Shown: positions 8,301 to 16,758 of the stretch, piece by piece
How positions within the stretch are numbered: position 1 is the first letter of the stretch
Layout of the letters: the number at the start of each line of letters is the position of its first letter
Assembly (NCBI GenBank): GCA_963750495.1
Contig: CAVVQV010000017.1
Coordinates: forward strand, 1-64,000
Source of the DNA: JANLYC01 sp963750495
GTDB taxonomy: Bacteria; Actinomycetota; Actinomycetes; Propionibacteriales; Nocardioidaceae
Length of the DNA: 64,000 nucleotides
Direction: 5' to 3'
Program-made: the position numbers and the translations under genes
The notes under the pieces: model-generated
What the model saw: only the letters and a program-made list of their open reading frames with translations
The model's database searches: none
Told to the model about the DNA's origin: nothing

Positions 8301-8724
8301 CCGTGAGCCCGACGAGCCCTTCCCCGGCGGCTTCGAGGACACGGCAGGCCCCGACCACGAGTGCGTACGCAAGTCCGGTCCGCCGACGAGGTGGATCGGT
8401 GAAGACCTCGATCAGCCAAGGGCAGTCTGGGGCGTCGTCCATGGTCGGGCGACGGACTGTCTGGACGACAGCAACGAGGTTGCTCCCGATCCAGGCCACC
8501 GGTGACGCGTCCGGCCAGAGGGCGCCCCAGCTGCCGTCGAACGCCTGATGCATCTCGGCAAGGGCGTCGTCGAATGTCGTGGCGGGATCGCCGTACGACC
8601 GTAGGTACAACTCGGCGAGGGCTGGGATGTCGTCGCGAGTACTCGGTCGGACCTGGACATCCGAGGCGATGACGCGCGACTGGGCAGCGACCGATCGCAC
8701 GTCGGCGACGTAGTAGTCCTTCAT
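8236..8724 (-). CDS. GNAT family N-acetyltransferase
   Basis: A GNAT-fold protein of about 162 residues from the ATG at 8724, which is preceded on the minus strand by a GAGGGG ribosome site 5-6 bases away; an upstream ATG at 8763 would add 13 residues. The acetyl-CoA binding region is IEVFTDPPRRRTGLAYALV (motif A, Arg-rich loop). The C-terminal motif B is NEPALALYRSLGF. The substrate is unknown. Its 3' end overlaps the degraded thioesterase on the other strand. It lies in a patch of broken genes but appears intact itself. Confidence 0.8.
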   Translation of the reverse strand: MKDYYVADVRSVAAQSRVIASDVQVRPSTRDDIPALAELYLRSYGDPATTFDDALAEMHQAFDGSWGALWPDASPVAWIGSNLVAVVQTVRRPTMDDAPDCPWLIEVFTDPPRRRTGLAYALVVGACRVLEAAGEGLVGLTADDDNEPALALYRSLGFSEAQ

Positions 8725-8793
8725 GGCGATCCCCTCGGCCGGATCTGTCGCAGGAACGATCAAAGCACAGGCGACCGGTGACGTTCGTTCGGG

Positions 8794-10146
8794 CTAGCCG
8801 GGTCGGGGTTTGAGGCGTTGGTGGCGGATGGGTCTTCGTTGCGGGTCGATGCGGGTGGGTGGGATGACTTCGGTGATGCCGTCCGGCGCGAGGGTGAGGT
8901 TCCATTCGCCTTGGTGGATGAGGTGGTGGTGGAAGCTGCAGAGGAGGCAGCCGTTGTCGATGTCGGTCGGGCCGCCCTGACTCCACGGGATGCGGTGATG
9001 TGCCTCGGTCCAGGCGGGTCGGCGTTCACACCCAGGAAAGACGCAGCCTTGATCTCGGGTAGCCAGGGCGAGGCGTTGGTAGCGGTCGAACAGACGCGGC
9101 TTATGCCGAGGTCGAGGATCTTCGACCCACCCGACAGCACCATCGGCAGGAGGCCGGCGTTGCAGGCCAGCCGCCGGGTCTCCCCGACCGAGATCGCACC
9201 GCCGGTGTCCAGGACAGCTTCGCCGGCCCCGGCGCGGAGTCTGGTTTCGTCGACGGTGACCACGATGGTGGCGTTGGCGACGCCGTGTTGGGGGTGTCCG
9301 TCGGAGGGGAGGTGTTCGATCAGCTCACACAACGCCCGGCCGAGCCGGTTGCCATAGGGCAGGTCCGCCACGGTCGTCTCAGCCGGTATGGCGGCGTCGG
9401 TGCCGGTGGCCGGTGGCGACCCGGCGGGGTGACGTCACGGCCTCGAGATATTTGGTGAGCATGCCGAAGACCAGGTTCGGCAGAGCGAACCTTCCGCGGG
9501 CGATGCCGTCGGCACCGAGCTGGCCGGTGAACCAGGCTGAGGCCAACGCCTTGCGTTCCTGCGCGGCGAGCTGCTGCTCGAGGGTCTCATCGACGGTGTC
9601 GGGGTCGATCACCTCGACCAGATGGTTCGCCGCGACCTGCAGCTGGCTGAACGACAGTGTCTGGGCATGGGCGAGCAGATCCTGCTGCGCGACCTCGACC
9701 CGGTCCGGCTCGACCGTGGGTGAGAGCCGGTTGACTGCGGCCGCGACCACCACCCCTTGTTCGGCCGACACCGTCCCGGCGGCGACGGCACGACGCGTGG
9801 GCTCGGTGACAGCGGTGCCGTGCAGTTGTTTGGCGGTGCGGACGGTGCGCGACGCTTCTCCGGCCGACATCCGGTGTGCGGTCATCAGATGCGCCCTCGT
9901 CGAGGAAGCACCGTGACGGTGGGCCAGGTTGCGGTCGTCGGCCTCCGCGACCAGCCGGGCGGCGAGCTCGTCCACCTGTGCCTTCAACGCCAACACGTCA
10001 CCGATGCGACGGTCCAAGCGGCTGTCGTCCAACGACCACGTCGGGGTGTCGACCAGGTCAGAGAGTCCATGACGCGCGCCCGCGAAACCACGGCCGAAGG
10101 CATCATCGATGCCCACGGTCGGTGGCGGTCCCTGCGTCGTGCTCAT
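8794..10146 (-). pseudogene. DUF222 / HNH endonuclease (13E12-type) gene, frameshifted
   Basis: The 5' part (10146 to about 9379) encodes a DUF222 domain typical of the many actinobacterial 13E12-repeat proteins. Around 9400, in a CACCGGC-repeated stretch, the frame is lost, and the product resumes in another frame (ADLPYGNRLGRALCELIEHLP, to about 9105). Near 9105 (GISRVC versus the expected SRRLFDRYQRLA) a second shift occurs. The third frame then encodes the HNH part with CVFPGC, EAHHRIPW and CSFHHHLIH and ends at TAG 8794-8796. The nuclease motif is intact but not reachable in one frame. At least two single-base changes separate this from a whole gene of about 450 codons. Confidence 0.8.
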
Positions 10147-10240
10147 GGAACCAATCTAGAACCCGCCACCGACACTTTCGGATCGCCTCCCGACACCAGA
10201 ATCCGTTATCCACAAAGGAAATCTGGGAGACATCCGCTGA

Positions 10241-10304
10241 TCGAGCTGGTCGAGATCAACGGCGTCTCGACAAGCTCGACCGTCGGGGTTGGTCTCGACA
10301 AGCC
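10241..10304. repeat. inverted and direct TCTCGACAAGC-type intergenic repeat
   Basis: An imperfect palindrome TCGAGCT-gg-TCGAGA (10241-10255) faces TCTCGA-ca-AGCTCGA (10265-10279). The core GTCTCGACAAGC then recurs directly at about 10292-10303. It lies in the gap between the HNH pseudogene and the next gene. Such short palindromic intergenic repeats occur in high-GC actinobacteria; only a genome search would show whether this one is dispersed. Confidence 0.5.
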
Positions 10305-10328
10305 TGTCGGCGAGCCGCCTCAACCACC

Positions 10329-11222
10329 TCACGACACCGCTGAATCGACACCTGACAGGGCCGCATCGCAGACAGCGAGCAAGCGCTCCCGGAGCACATT
10401 GGACCGCTCCGCGAAGTCACGCTGATGCTCGACGTACACAGTCTTGCCATCGGTGGTCTCGATGGGGATCGGCTGCACGCCGAGGCTGCGAAGGTCATAG
10501 GGAGCCGCCTGCATGTCGACGTGCCGCACCTCGCGGGCGAGCTCGAAGCAGTCCGCCACCAGCTCCGACGACGTCAGTGGCGCCAGCTTGTAGGCCCACT
10601 TGTAGCAGTCCATCGCGGCATGCAGACAGCCCGGCTGGTCGAGGTCAGGCTGCCTCTCGCGAGTCGGCTCGAGCAGGTTGAGCGGCCGAGCCGGCGGGGT
10701 GAAGAAGCGGAAAGCGTCGAAATGGCTGCACGTGATCCGCGACGACTCGACCACCCCGTCGGTTCGCACGGGTCCGAGACGCAACGGGTACGACGCATGG
10801 CGACGGTCCTCAGGGGACTGCCGGTAGACCATGGCCCACTCGTGCAGACCGAAGCAGCCGAGCGCGGCAGGTCGGGAGGCCGTGGCAGCCACCAGGTTGT
10901 GGATCCACTGCAAGGCTTCGCGCCGCTGCCTCACCAGGCCGGGCTCGATCCGGGCTCGGCCCGCCGAGACGTCGTATCCCGGCCGCCCGTCGAACACGGC
11001 GACGTCGCCGGTCAGCTCGACGTCTAACCCCGGATGCCACCGCCACAAGGAGGCCGGACGGTAGGAGTAGTACGAGAAGAGGAAATCCTCGACGGGATGA
11101 GAAACCCCGCGGCTGCGTCGCTCGAGATGGGGCGAGATCCACGCGTCGACCCGCTGCTCGTGCGCGGCCTGTCGAGCCCGCCACTGCGGCTCGGTGAGGA
11201 CCAGCACGGACGCTCCGGACAT
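10329..11222 (-). CDS. conserved actinobacterial protein, often labelled 3-methyladenine DNA glycosylase
   Basis: About 297 residues starting at the internal ATG 11222 (MSGASVLVLTEPQWRAR); the frame is open further upstream but that part is low-complexity and unlike the family. Conserved features I can see are HPVEDFLFSYYSYRP near residue 40, aromatic-rich WRWHPG, GCFGLHEWAMVYR near 135, and a C-terminal helical stretch. Relatives in actinobacteria often carry the name 3-methyladenine DNA glycosylase, but no helix-hairpin-helix or AAG signature is visible, so I do not assert that activity. It is divergent from the FAH-family gene. Confidence 0.6.
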   Translation of the reverse strand: MSGASVLVLTEPQWRARQAAHEQRVDAWISPHLERRSRGVSHPVEDFLFSYYSYRPASLWRWHPGLDVELTGDVAVFDGRPGYDVSAGRARIEPGLVRQRREALQWIHNLVAATASRPAALGCFGLHEWAMVYRQSPEDRRHASYPLRLGPVRTDGVVESSRITCSHFDAFRFFTPPARPLNLLEPTRERQPDLDQPGCLHAAMDCYKWAYKLAPLTSSELVADCFELAREVRHVDMQAAPYDLRSLGVQPIPIETTDGKTVYVEHQRDFAERSNVLRERLLAVCDAALSGVDSAVS

Positions 11223-11307
11223 CAGGCCATCGTAGGCGGCCGGCGCCCGCGGGCCCTGTCGTCCCTCGGGCCGAAGCGCACAACGACGGCAGGTAGGCTC
11301 TGGCCCC

Positions 11308-12087
11308 GTGAGGATTGCGCGATACACCACCGGTGACGAGCCCCAGTTCGGCGTGGTCGGCGGCGCCGGCGGCGAGGAGATCATCGCGACCGTGGTCGGC
11401 GACCCGTTGTACTCCGGCGTCGAGCTGACCGGCGAGCAGGTCTCGTTGGCCGACGTACGACTGCTGGCGCCGGTGATTCCGCGGAGCAAGGTGGTCTGCG
11501 TCGGCCGCAACTACCTCGCGCACGCCGAGGAGCTCGACCACGACGTCCCCACCGAGCCACTCGTCTTCCTCAAGCCGAACACGTCGGTCGTCGGCCCCTT
11601 CGACCCGATCGTCTACCCCACGCAGAGCAAGCTCGTGTCCTACGAGGGCGAGCTGGGGGTCGTCATCGGGCGGATCTGCCGCGACGTACCCGCCGAGCGC
11701 GCCGCGGACGTCATCTTCGGCTACACGATCGGCAACGACGTGACCGCACGCGACCTGCAGGAGACCGACGGCCAGTGGGCGCGGGCCAAGGGGTTCGACT
11801 CGTTCTGCCCGCTGGGGCCGTGGATCGAGACCGAGCTCGACCCGTCAGCGCTGGCGATCCGGACTGAGCTCAACGGTGAGCTGAAGCAGGACGGCAACAC
11901 GAGCTCGATGATCTTCGACGTCCCGACCGTCGTCGCCTACATCACGTCGTTCATGACCTTGCTGCCGGGCGACGTCGTCCTCACGGGCACCCCGGCAGGG
12001 GTCGGCCCGATGGAGGCCGGCGACGACGTGTCTGTCACCGTTGACGGCATCGGAACGTTGAAGAACAGGGTGGTTTCTCGTGACTGA
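11308..12087 (+). CDS. fumarylacetoacetate hydrolase family protein
   Basis: A 259-residue FAH-fold protein beginning with GTG. Divalent-metal ligands of the family are seen in SYEGELGVVIG (two Glu, near residue 112) and the Asp of GNDVTARD near 150; the active-site GTPAGVG loop is near 230. Members act as acylpyruvases, oxaloacetate decarboxylases or catabolic isomerases/hydratases, and the substrate is not readable here. It sits directly before gltX with an 8-base overlap, the same order as Rv2993c and gltS in M. tuberculosis, so the pairing is old and not functional evidence. Confidence 0.88.
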   Translation: MRIARYTTGDEPQFGVVGGAGGEEIIATVVGDPLYSGVELTGEQVSLADVRLLAPVIPRSKVVCVGRNYLAHAEELDHDVPTEPLVFLKPNTSVVGPFDPIVYPTQSKLVSYEGELGVVIGRICRDVPAERAADVIFGYTIGNDVTARDLQETDGQWARAKGFDSFCPLGPWIETELDPSALAIRTELNGELKQDGNTSSMIFDVPTVVAYITSFMTLLPGDVVLTGTPAGVGPMEAGDDVSVTVDGIGTLKNRVVSRD

Positions 12088-13582
12088 AGGTGACGCTTCT
12101 GCGTCCCCCGTCCGCGTACGTTTTTGTCCGTCCCCGACCGGCAACCCGCATGTCGGACTTGCGCGTACGGCCCTGTTCAACTGGGCGTTCGTGCGACACC
12201 TCGGCGGCACCTTTGTCTTCCGGATCGAGGACACGGACGCGAGCCGAGACAGCCAGGAGTCGTACGACACGCTCCTCGAAGTGATGCGCTGGCTCGGCTT
12301 CGACTGGGACGAGGGCCCAGAGGTGGGCGGCCCGTTCGGACCGTACCGCCAGTCCGAGCGTTACCACCTGTACGCCGAGGTGACGACCAAACTGCTCGCC
12401 GACGGCAGCGCCTACCACTGCTACTGCTCACAGGCCGAGCTCGAGGAACGCAACGACCTGGCTCGTTCCGAGGGACGCGCCCCCGGTTATGACGGGCACT
12501 GCCGCGAGCTCACCGCCGACCAGGTCGGCGTCTACGAGGCGGATGGCCGTACCCCGGTCGTGCGCTTCCGTGTCCCGGACGCAGACATCACCTTCCACGA
12601 CCTGGTGCGTGGCGAGATCACCTTCAAGGCCGAGCACGTCCCCGACTACGTCCTGGTCCGGGCGAACGGACATCCGCTCTACACCCTGGTCAACCCGGTC
12701 GACGACGCCTTGATGGAGATCACGCACGTGCTGCGTGGCGAGGACCTGTTGTCGTCGACGCCACGTCAGGTGGTTCTGTACGAAGCGCTGGCCAAGATCG
12801 GTGTCGGAAGCGGTGTGACACCGTCGTTCGGACACCTTCCGTACGTCATGGGCCAGGGGAACAAGAAGCTCTCCAAGCGCGATCCTGAGTCCAACCTCCT
12901 GTCGTACCGGGACCGCGGGTTCCTGCCGGAGGGGCTGCTCAACTACCTGGCTCTGCTGGGGTGGGCGATCGCGGACGACCGCGACATCTTCACCATGGAC
13001 GAGATGGTCGAGAAGTTCACCATCGACCGGGTCAACCCCAACCCGGCGCGCTTCGACATGAAGAAGTGCGAGGCGATCAACGCTTCGCACCTGCGGGCCC
13101 TGTCGGTCGACGATCTCGCCGATCGTGTCGTGCCTTACCTTCAGACGGCCGGGATGTTCGGCGCCGAGCCCACCGCGAGCGAGCGCGAGGCCCTCTCCGC
13201 GGCCGCGCCGCTCATCCACGAGCGCCTGACGACGTTGAGCGAGGCCGTCGATATGATCGGCTTCCTCTTCGTCGCAGACGAGTCGTTCACGGTCGATCCT
13301 GACGACCGGGCCAAGCTGCTCGACGCCGCAGGTGTCGAGATCGTCCGCGCCTCACACGACGCGCTAGAGGCTCTGGCGACCTGGGACACCCCCACCATCG
13401 AGACGTGCCTGCGGGGGAAGCTGATCGACGAGCTCGGCCTCAAGCCACGGGTCGCGTTCGGGCCGGTTCGCGTCGCGGTCACCGGTCGCCGGATCTCACC
13501 ACCCCTGTTCGAGTCCTTGGACCTCCTCGGCCGCGACCGCTCCCTTGCGCGGTTGGCAGCGGTGACCTCAGCGTCCGCGTGA
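12080..13582 (+). CDS. gltX: glutamyl-tRNA synthetase
   Basis: GltX charges tRNA-Glu, and in organisms using the GatCAB route also mischarges tRNA-Gln. The 500 residues are normal for the bacterial class Ib enzyme. The HIGH-type motif is in PSPTGNPHVGLARTALFN near residue 20, and the KMSKS-type motif is KKLSKRDPES near 265. The GTG start overlaps the end of the FAH-family gene by 8 bases, so the two are translationally coupled. Genes for tRNA-Gln(CTG) and tRNA-Glu(CTC), both likely substrates, lie about 2 kb downstream. Confidence 0.97.
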   Translation: MTEGDASASPVRVRFCPSPTGNPHVGLARTALFNWAFVRHLGGTFVFRIEDTDASRDSQESYDTLLEVMRWLGFDWDEGPEVGGPFGPYRQSERYHLYAEVTTKLLADGSAYHCYCSQAELEERNDLARSEGRAPGYDGHCRELTADQVGVYEADGRTPVVRFRVPDADITFHDLVRGEITFKAEHVPDYVLVRANGHPLYTLVNPVDDALMEITHVLRGEDLLSSTPRQVVLYEALAKIGVGSGVTPSFGHLPYVMGQGNKKLSKRDPESNLLSYRDRGFLPEGLLNYLALLGWAIADDRDIFTMDEMVEKFTIDRVNPNPARFDMKKCEAINASHLRALSVDDLADRVVPYLQTAGMFGAEPTASEREALSAAAPLIHERLTTLSEAVDMIGFLFVADESFTVDPDDRAKLLDAAGVEIVRASHDALEALATWDTPTIETCLRGKLIDELGLKPRVAFGPVRVAVTGRRISPPLFESLDLLGRDRSLARLAAVTSASA

Positions 13583-13594
13583 GGCCGCTGCTTG

Positions 13595-14593
13595 ATGTCT
13601 GAGCCGCCGGAGCCGTCACCCTGGAGCCGGCCAACGCCGGCAGGTGCTCCGGTGCCCTGGCTTCGTCCGCCACCGGGATACCCGCCACCACCACCCCCGC
13701 CCCCGATGCCGCCACCGGACGCTGTTGCGCAGTCCCCGACGGCCACGGTCGAGTACCACCGACAGGTGCAGCGCGATCGCGGCGCCTGGTGGAGGCTGCT
13801 GGTCAGCGCCGTCGCGGCCGCTGTCGGCTTGCTCGCCGGCACCATCATCGCGGTGGTGGTCGTCTTCGCCGGAGCGCGGGCGGTGGGCTTCTCCGATTTC
13901 ACCTTCGACATCGACAACGGGATCGATGCCGGCGAGATGCTGGCAACCAACCTCGGACTCGCACTCCTCATCCCGGTGGCCTGGTTGCTGTACTGGCTGG
14001 TGTACCGGAGTCGGCCCGGACGACTCTCGTCGACGCTCCCGGGCCTGCGCGTGCCGTGGCTGCTGCGATGCAGCTGGATGGCGGCCGTCGTGTGGTCGCT
14101 GTTCCTCGTGCTGGGCACCGTGGCGGCGTACTCGGAGCGGAAGAACCCGGTCGACAGCGCCGTGATCTGGTTCCTCGTCGTGGTGCTGCTCACGACACCG
14201 CTGCAGGCGGCCGGCGAGGAGTACCTGTTCCGAGGTCTCGTGCTCCAGGCGCTGGGGGCCACCCGGATACCGACGTGGGCGTGCTGTGTCACGTCAGGCG
14301 CGATCTTCGCGACGGCCCACCTGCAGTTCGCGCCGCCGCTGTTCGCCGACCGCTTCCTGCTCGGGGTCGTGCTGGCCTGGCTCGCGATCCGCACGGGCGG
14401 GCTCGAGGCGGGGATCGCGATCCACGCCGTCAAGAACCTCGCCGCGCTGATCCCGGCGGCGCTGATCGAGGACGTGTCGGACGCGCTGGACCCCAGCGGT
14501 GTCACCTGGCTGCCGTTCGCTCTCGACCTGGTCCTGCTCGCGATCCTCACGCCCTGGCTGCTGAGGGCCTACCGACGCCGGGTTCCTCGATAA
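13595..14593 (+). CDS. CPBP family intramembrane metalloprotease
   Basis: An integral membrane protein of about 332 residues with a proline-rich cytoplasmic N-terminus (PPPGYPPPPPPPP near residue 30) and several hydrophobic segments. The three CPBP/Abi motifs are present: EEYLFRG near residue 209, FATAHLQF near 240 and the last His/Asn pair in HAVKNL near 280. These are the zinc ligands and catalytic Glu of the Rce1-like family. Start is the ATG at 13595; a TTG one codon before is possible. It follows gltX by 12 bases and may share its transcript. The substrate is unknown. Confidence 0.88.
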   Translation: MSEPPEPSPWSRPTPAGAPVPWLRPPPGYPPPPPPPPMPPPDAVAQSPTATVEYHRQVQRDRGAWWRLLVSAVAAAVGLLAGTIIAVVVVFAGARAVGFSDFTFDIDNGIDAGEMLATNLGLALLIPVAWLLYWLVYRSRPGRLSSTLPGLRVPWLLRCSWMAAVVWSLFLVLGTVAAYSERKNPVDSAVIWFLVVVLLTTPLQAAGEEYLFRGLVLQALGATRIPTWACCVTSGAIFATAHLQFAPPLFADRFLLGVVLAWLAIRTGGLEAGIAIHAVKNLAALIPAALIEDVSDALDPSGVTWLPFALDLVLLAILTPWLLRAYRRRVPR

Positions 14594-14644
14594 CGTTTCG
14601 GACCTGGCGGCAACTGATCGGCTGCCGGCGGCATCTCACCGGAC

Positions 14645-15544
14645 ATGAGCACGATGATCTCCGCGCCCCCGACCGCGCCCGACGACGTATGTCCCGACGC
14701 AGACCGGATGGCCATGCTCGTGAGCCGGCGCCCGCGCCGCTCCGAACGGCACCCCGCTCTGTATCCACTTGCCGTGCGTTACCACCGCGCCAGGCGCCGG
14801 ATCCAGTGGTGGTTGGATCGGACACCGTGGGCGAGAGACGTGGAGCACGAGCCGCTGCCGGTACGCGTCACCCGGCACAACTCACTGCTGCTGCGTCAGC
14901 TCGGCGAGTCCGAGATGCACCTGCAGCACAACAAGGTCACGAACCTCCGATTGGCCGCTGCGTGCGTCGACGGCCTGGTTATCAGACCGGGGGAGACCTT
15001 CTCGTTCAACCATGCGGTGGGGAACTGCACCCGGCGGCGCGGCTTCGTCGAGGGCATGCGGTTGTCGAACGGAGAGGCGCGCCCCGGCGTTGGCGGCGGA
15101 ATCTGCCAGCTGGCGAACCTCATCCACTGGATGGTGCTCCACTCCGGTCTCACGGTCACCGAACGGTCCGAGCATTCGTTCGACCCGTTCCCGGACAATG
15201 GCCGGGTCCTGCCCTGGGGGAGCGGTTGCAGCATCGTCTACAACTACGTCGACCTGTGTGTGCGCAACGGCACGAACGCGACCTTCCAGCTGCGGGTGAA
15301 CGTCGGGGAGCGCTACTTGGAGGGTGAGCTGCGCTGCGACCGTGAGTTGCCTCACTCGTACCGCGTCTATGCCGCGCATGAGCAGTTCTACCGGCTGCGC
15401 GGTCAGTACTTCCGGGCCAACCAGCTGTGGCGCAGCGTCATCGACCGGCGGAGCGGCAACCGGCTGCGGGAGGAGCTCCTCCGCGACAACTGCGCGCTGG
15501 TCAAATACGTTCCCGCGGACGTCGACGTCGTCGGGGTGGCCTGA
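14645..15544 (+). CDS. VanW family protein
   Basis: A 299-residue protein whose centre matches the VanW domain: GETFSFNHAVG, GFVEGMRLSNG, and GVGGGICQLANLIHWM (about residues 117-165). VanW proteins accompany some vancomycin-resistance clusters, but most are chromosomal proteins of unknown role. No van genes are nearby, so resistance should not be inferred. No clear signal peptide is seen, and the basic N-terminus (RRPRRSERH) suggests a cytoplasmic or peripheral protein. It lies between the CPBP gene and the two tRNA genes. Confidence 0.85.
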   Translation: MSTMISAPPTAPDDVCPDADRMAMLVSRRPRRSERHPALYPLAVRYHRARRRIQWWLDRTPWARDVEHEPLPVRVTRHNSLLLRQLGESEMHLQHNKVTNLRLAAACVDGLVIRPGETFSFNHAVGNCTRRRGFVEGMRLSNGEARPGVGGGICQLANLIHWMVLHSGLTVTERSEHSFDPFPDNGRVLPWGSGCSIVYNYVDLCVRNGTNATFQLRVNVGERYLEGELRCDRELPHSYRVYAAHEQFYRLRGQYFRANQLWRSVIDRRSGNRLREELLRDNCALVKYVPADVDVVGVA

Positions 15545-15645
15545 GCCCGGGCTGCCCCCTCGTTTTGGAGCAGACGCGACGGCTCCGGTATCGTCTCCCC
15601 TCGGCAATCGCATCGATCGTAGGTGCGGTGGTCGCGCACCAACCA

Positions 15646-15717
15646 TGGGGTATGGGGTAATTGGCAGCCCGGCTGGTTCTGGTCCAGTTAGTCTAGGTTC
15701 GAGTCCTAGTACCCCAG
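15646..15717 (+). tRNA. tRNA-Gln (CTG)
   Basis: A 72-base cloverleaf. Acceptor arms are TGGGGTA and TACCCCA, discriminator G. The anticodon arm is CTGG-TTCTGGT-CCAG with CTG at the loop centre (reads CAG), and the T-arm contains GGTTCGAGTCC. No CCA is encoded after the discriminator. Confidence 0.95.
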
Positions 15718-15762
15718 CGATGAGAACACTGGAGTGACCCTCTAGGCTCTCGTCCGCTCGAT

Positions 15763-15835
15763 GGCCCCGTTGTGTAGTGGCCTAGCACGCCGCCCTCTCA
15801 AGGCGGTAGCGCGGGTTCGAATCCCGTCGGGGCTA
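15763..15835 (+). tRNA. tRNA-Glu (CTC)
   Basis: A 73-base cloverleaf. Acceptor GGCCCCG pairs with CGGGGCT (first pair G-T), discriminator A. The anticodon stem CCGCC/GGCGG encloses CTCTCAA, giving anticodon CTC (reads GAG). The T-arm is GCGGGTTCGAATCCCGT. The bases after the discriminator are CCA (15836-15838), so the 3' end is encoded, unlike the neighbouring tRNA-Gln. Confidence 0.95.
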
Positions 15836-15840
15836 CCATC

Positions 15841-15882
15841 GAAGAAGACGCCTTCCGCTCGCTGGGGGAGGCGTTTTCTTCT
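15841..15882 (+). terminator. intrinsic terminator after the tRNA genes
   Basis: A long stem, GAAGAAGACGCCTTCC against GGGGGAGGCGTTTTCTTC with only wobble mismatches and a short loop, directly follows the tRNA-Glu 3' end. The right arm carries a TTTTCTTCT tract. It should end the tRNA transcript. Confidence 0.8.
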
Positions 15883-15923
15883 GGGACTGTTCAGCCAGAG
15901 TGCGCGCGGCCTAGGGTCCTGAC

Positions 15924-16679
15924 ATGGCCGCTGTCAGCGAGTTGCATGGCCGAGCAGTCGACGTCGAGCCGTCGTACCGCGACGAGCTCGCCGAGCTGGT
16001 CCGGATCATCATGACGGCCGGCCTCGCTGTCGGGATAGTGGTCGCCGGGCTCGGCAGCCGCCTGGTGATGTTCGTGCTCCGCCTGACGTCGCCGGACACC
16101 GTGCGAGGCGTGACCAGCGATGACGGGTTCATGATCGGCCAGGTCACGTTCAGTGGCACCTACAACCTGCTCGTGATCGGTGCGGCGGTCGGGGTCATCG
16201 GTGCCGCCGCGTACATTGCGGTTGCACCCTGGCTGATCGGGCCGACCTGGTTTCGACGGGCCACCGTCGGCCTCACCGCAGGCGCGGTTGCGGGCTCCCT
16301 GCTGGTGCACGCCGACGGCGTCGACTTCGTCCTGCTCCAGCCCCGTTGGCTGGCCGTCGGTCTCTTCGTCGCACTGCCGGTGGCCATGGGCGTCGCCCTC
16401 ACGATCGCGGTCGATCGAGCCGCGCGGCCGGACTCATGGTCCGCTCAGGGGTCGCGCCGCCTGGTCGTCCCTGTGATCCTGACGATCCTCGTTGTTCCCA
16501 GCGTGCTCGTCACGATCCCCGTCGCCCTGGTCGTCGCTGTGCTGCTGCCGGTACGGCGCACGCTCCTACGACCGATCCAGGAATCTGTCATCGGCACCTG
16601 GGTGGTCCGGGTTGTCTTCCTGACCTTTCCTGTCGGCGGCTCGATCGCTCTCGGCCACGACCTGGCTGCGCTCTACTGA
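15924..16679 (+). CDS. multi-pass membrane protein of unknown function
   Basis: A 251-residue protein with five or six hydrophobic segments: about residues 28-52, 78-100, 112-130, 140-162, 182-208 and 222-245. A short acidic N-terminus (SYRDELAELVRI) precedes the first segment. I recognise no catalytic motif or transporter signature. It stands alone between the tRNA terminator and the DNA-repair pair, and its promoter must lie just after 15882. The protein is probably a plasma-membrane protein; nothing more can be supported. Confidence 0.65.
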   Translation: MAAVSELHGRAVDVEPSYRDELAELVRIIMTAGLAVGIVVAGLGSRLVMFVLRLTSPDTVRGVTSDDGFMIGQVTFSGTYNLLVIGAAVGVIGAAAYIAVAPWLIGPTWFRRATVGLTAGAVAGSLLVHADGVDFVLLQPRWLAVGLFVALPVAMGVALTIAVDRAARPDSWSAQGSRRLVVPVILTILVVPSVLVTIPVALVVAVLLPVRRTLLRPIQESVIGTWVVRVVFLTFPVGGSIALGHDLAALY

Positions 16680-16758
16680 CCGTCGGTGGCGGTTGGCCGC
16701 CGGTGGCGATGTCCGAAATCCGCGAGGCTTTGTCGGCGAGGTGTTGTTTGATGGAGCC

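Noticed and set aside
14645..15544. Vancomycin-resistance gene
   Set aside because: Only the VanW domain is present; no vanHAX or regulators nearby, and chromosomal VanW proteins are common.
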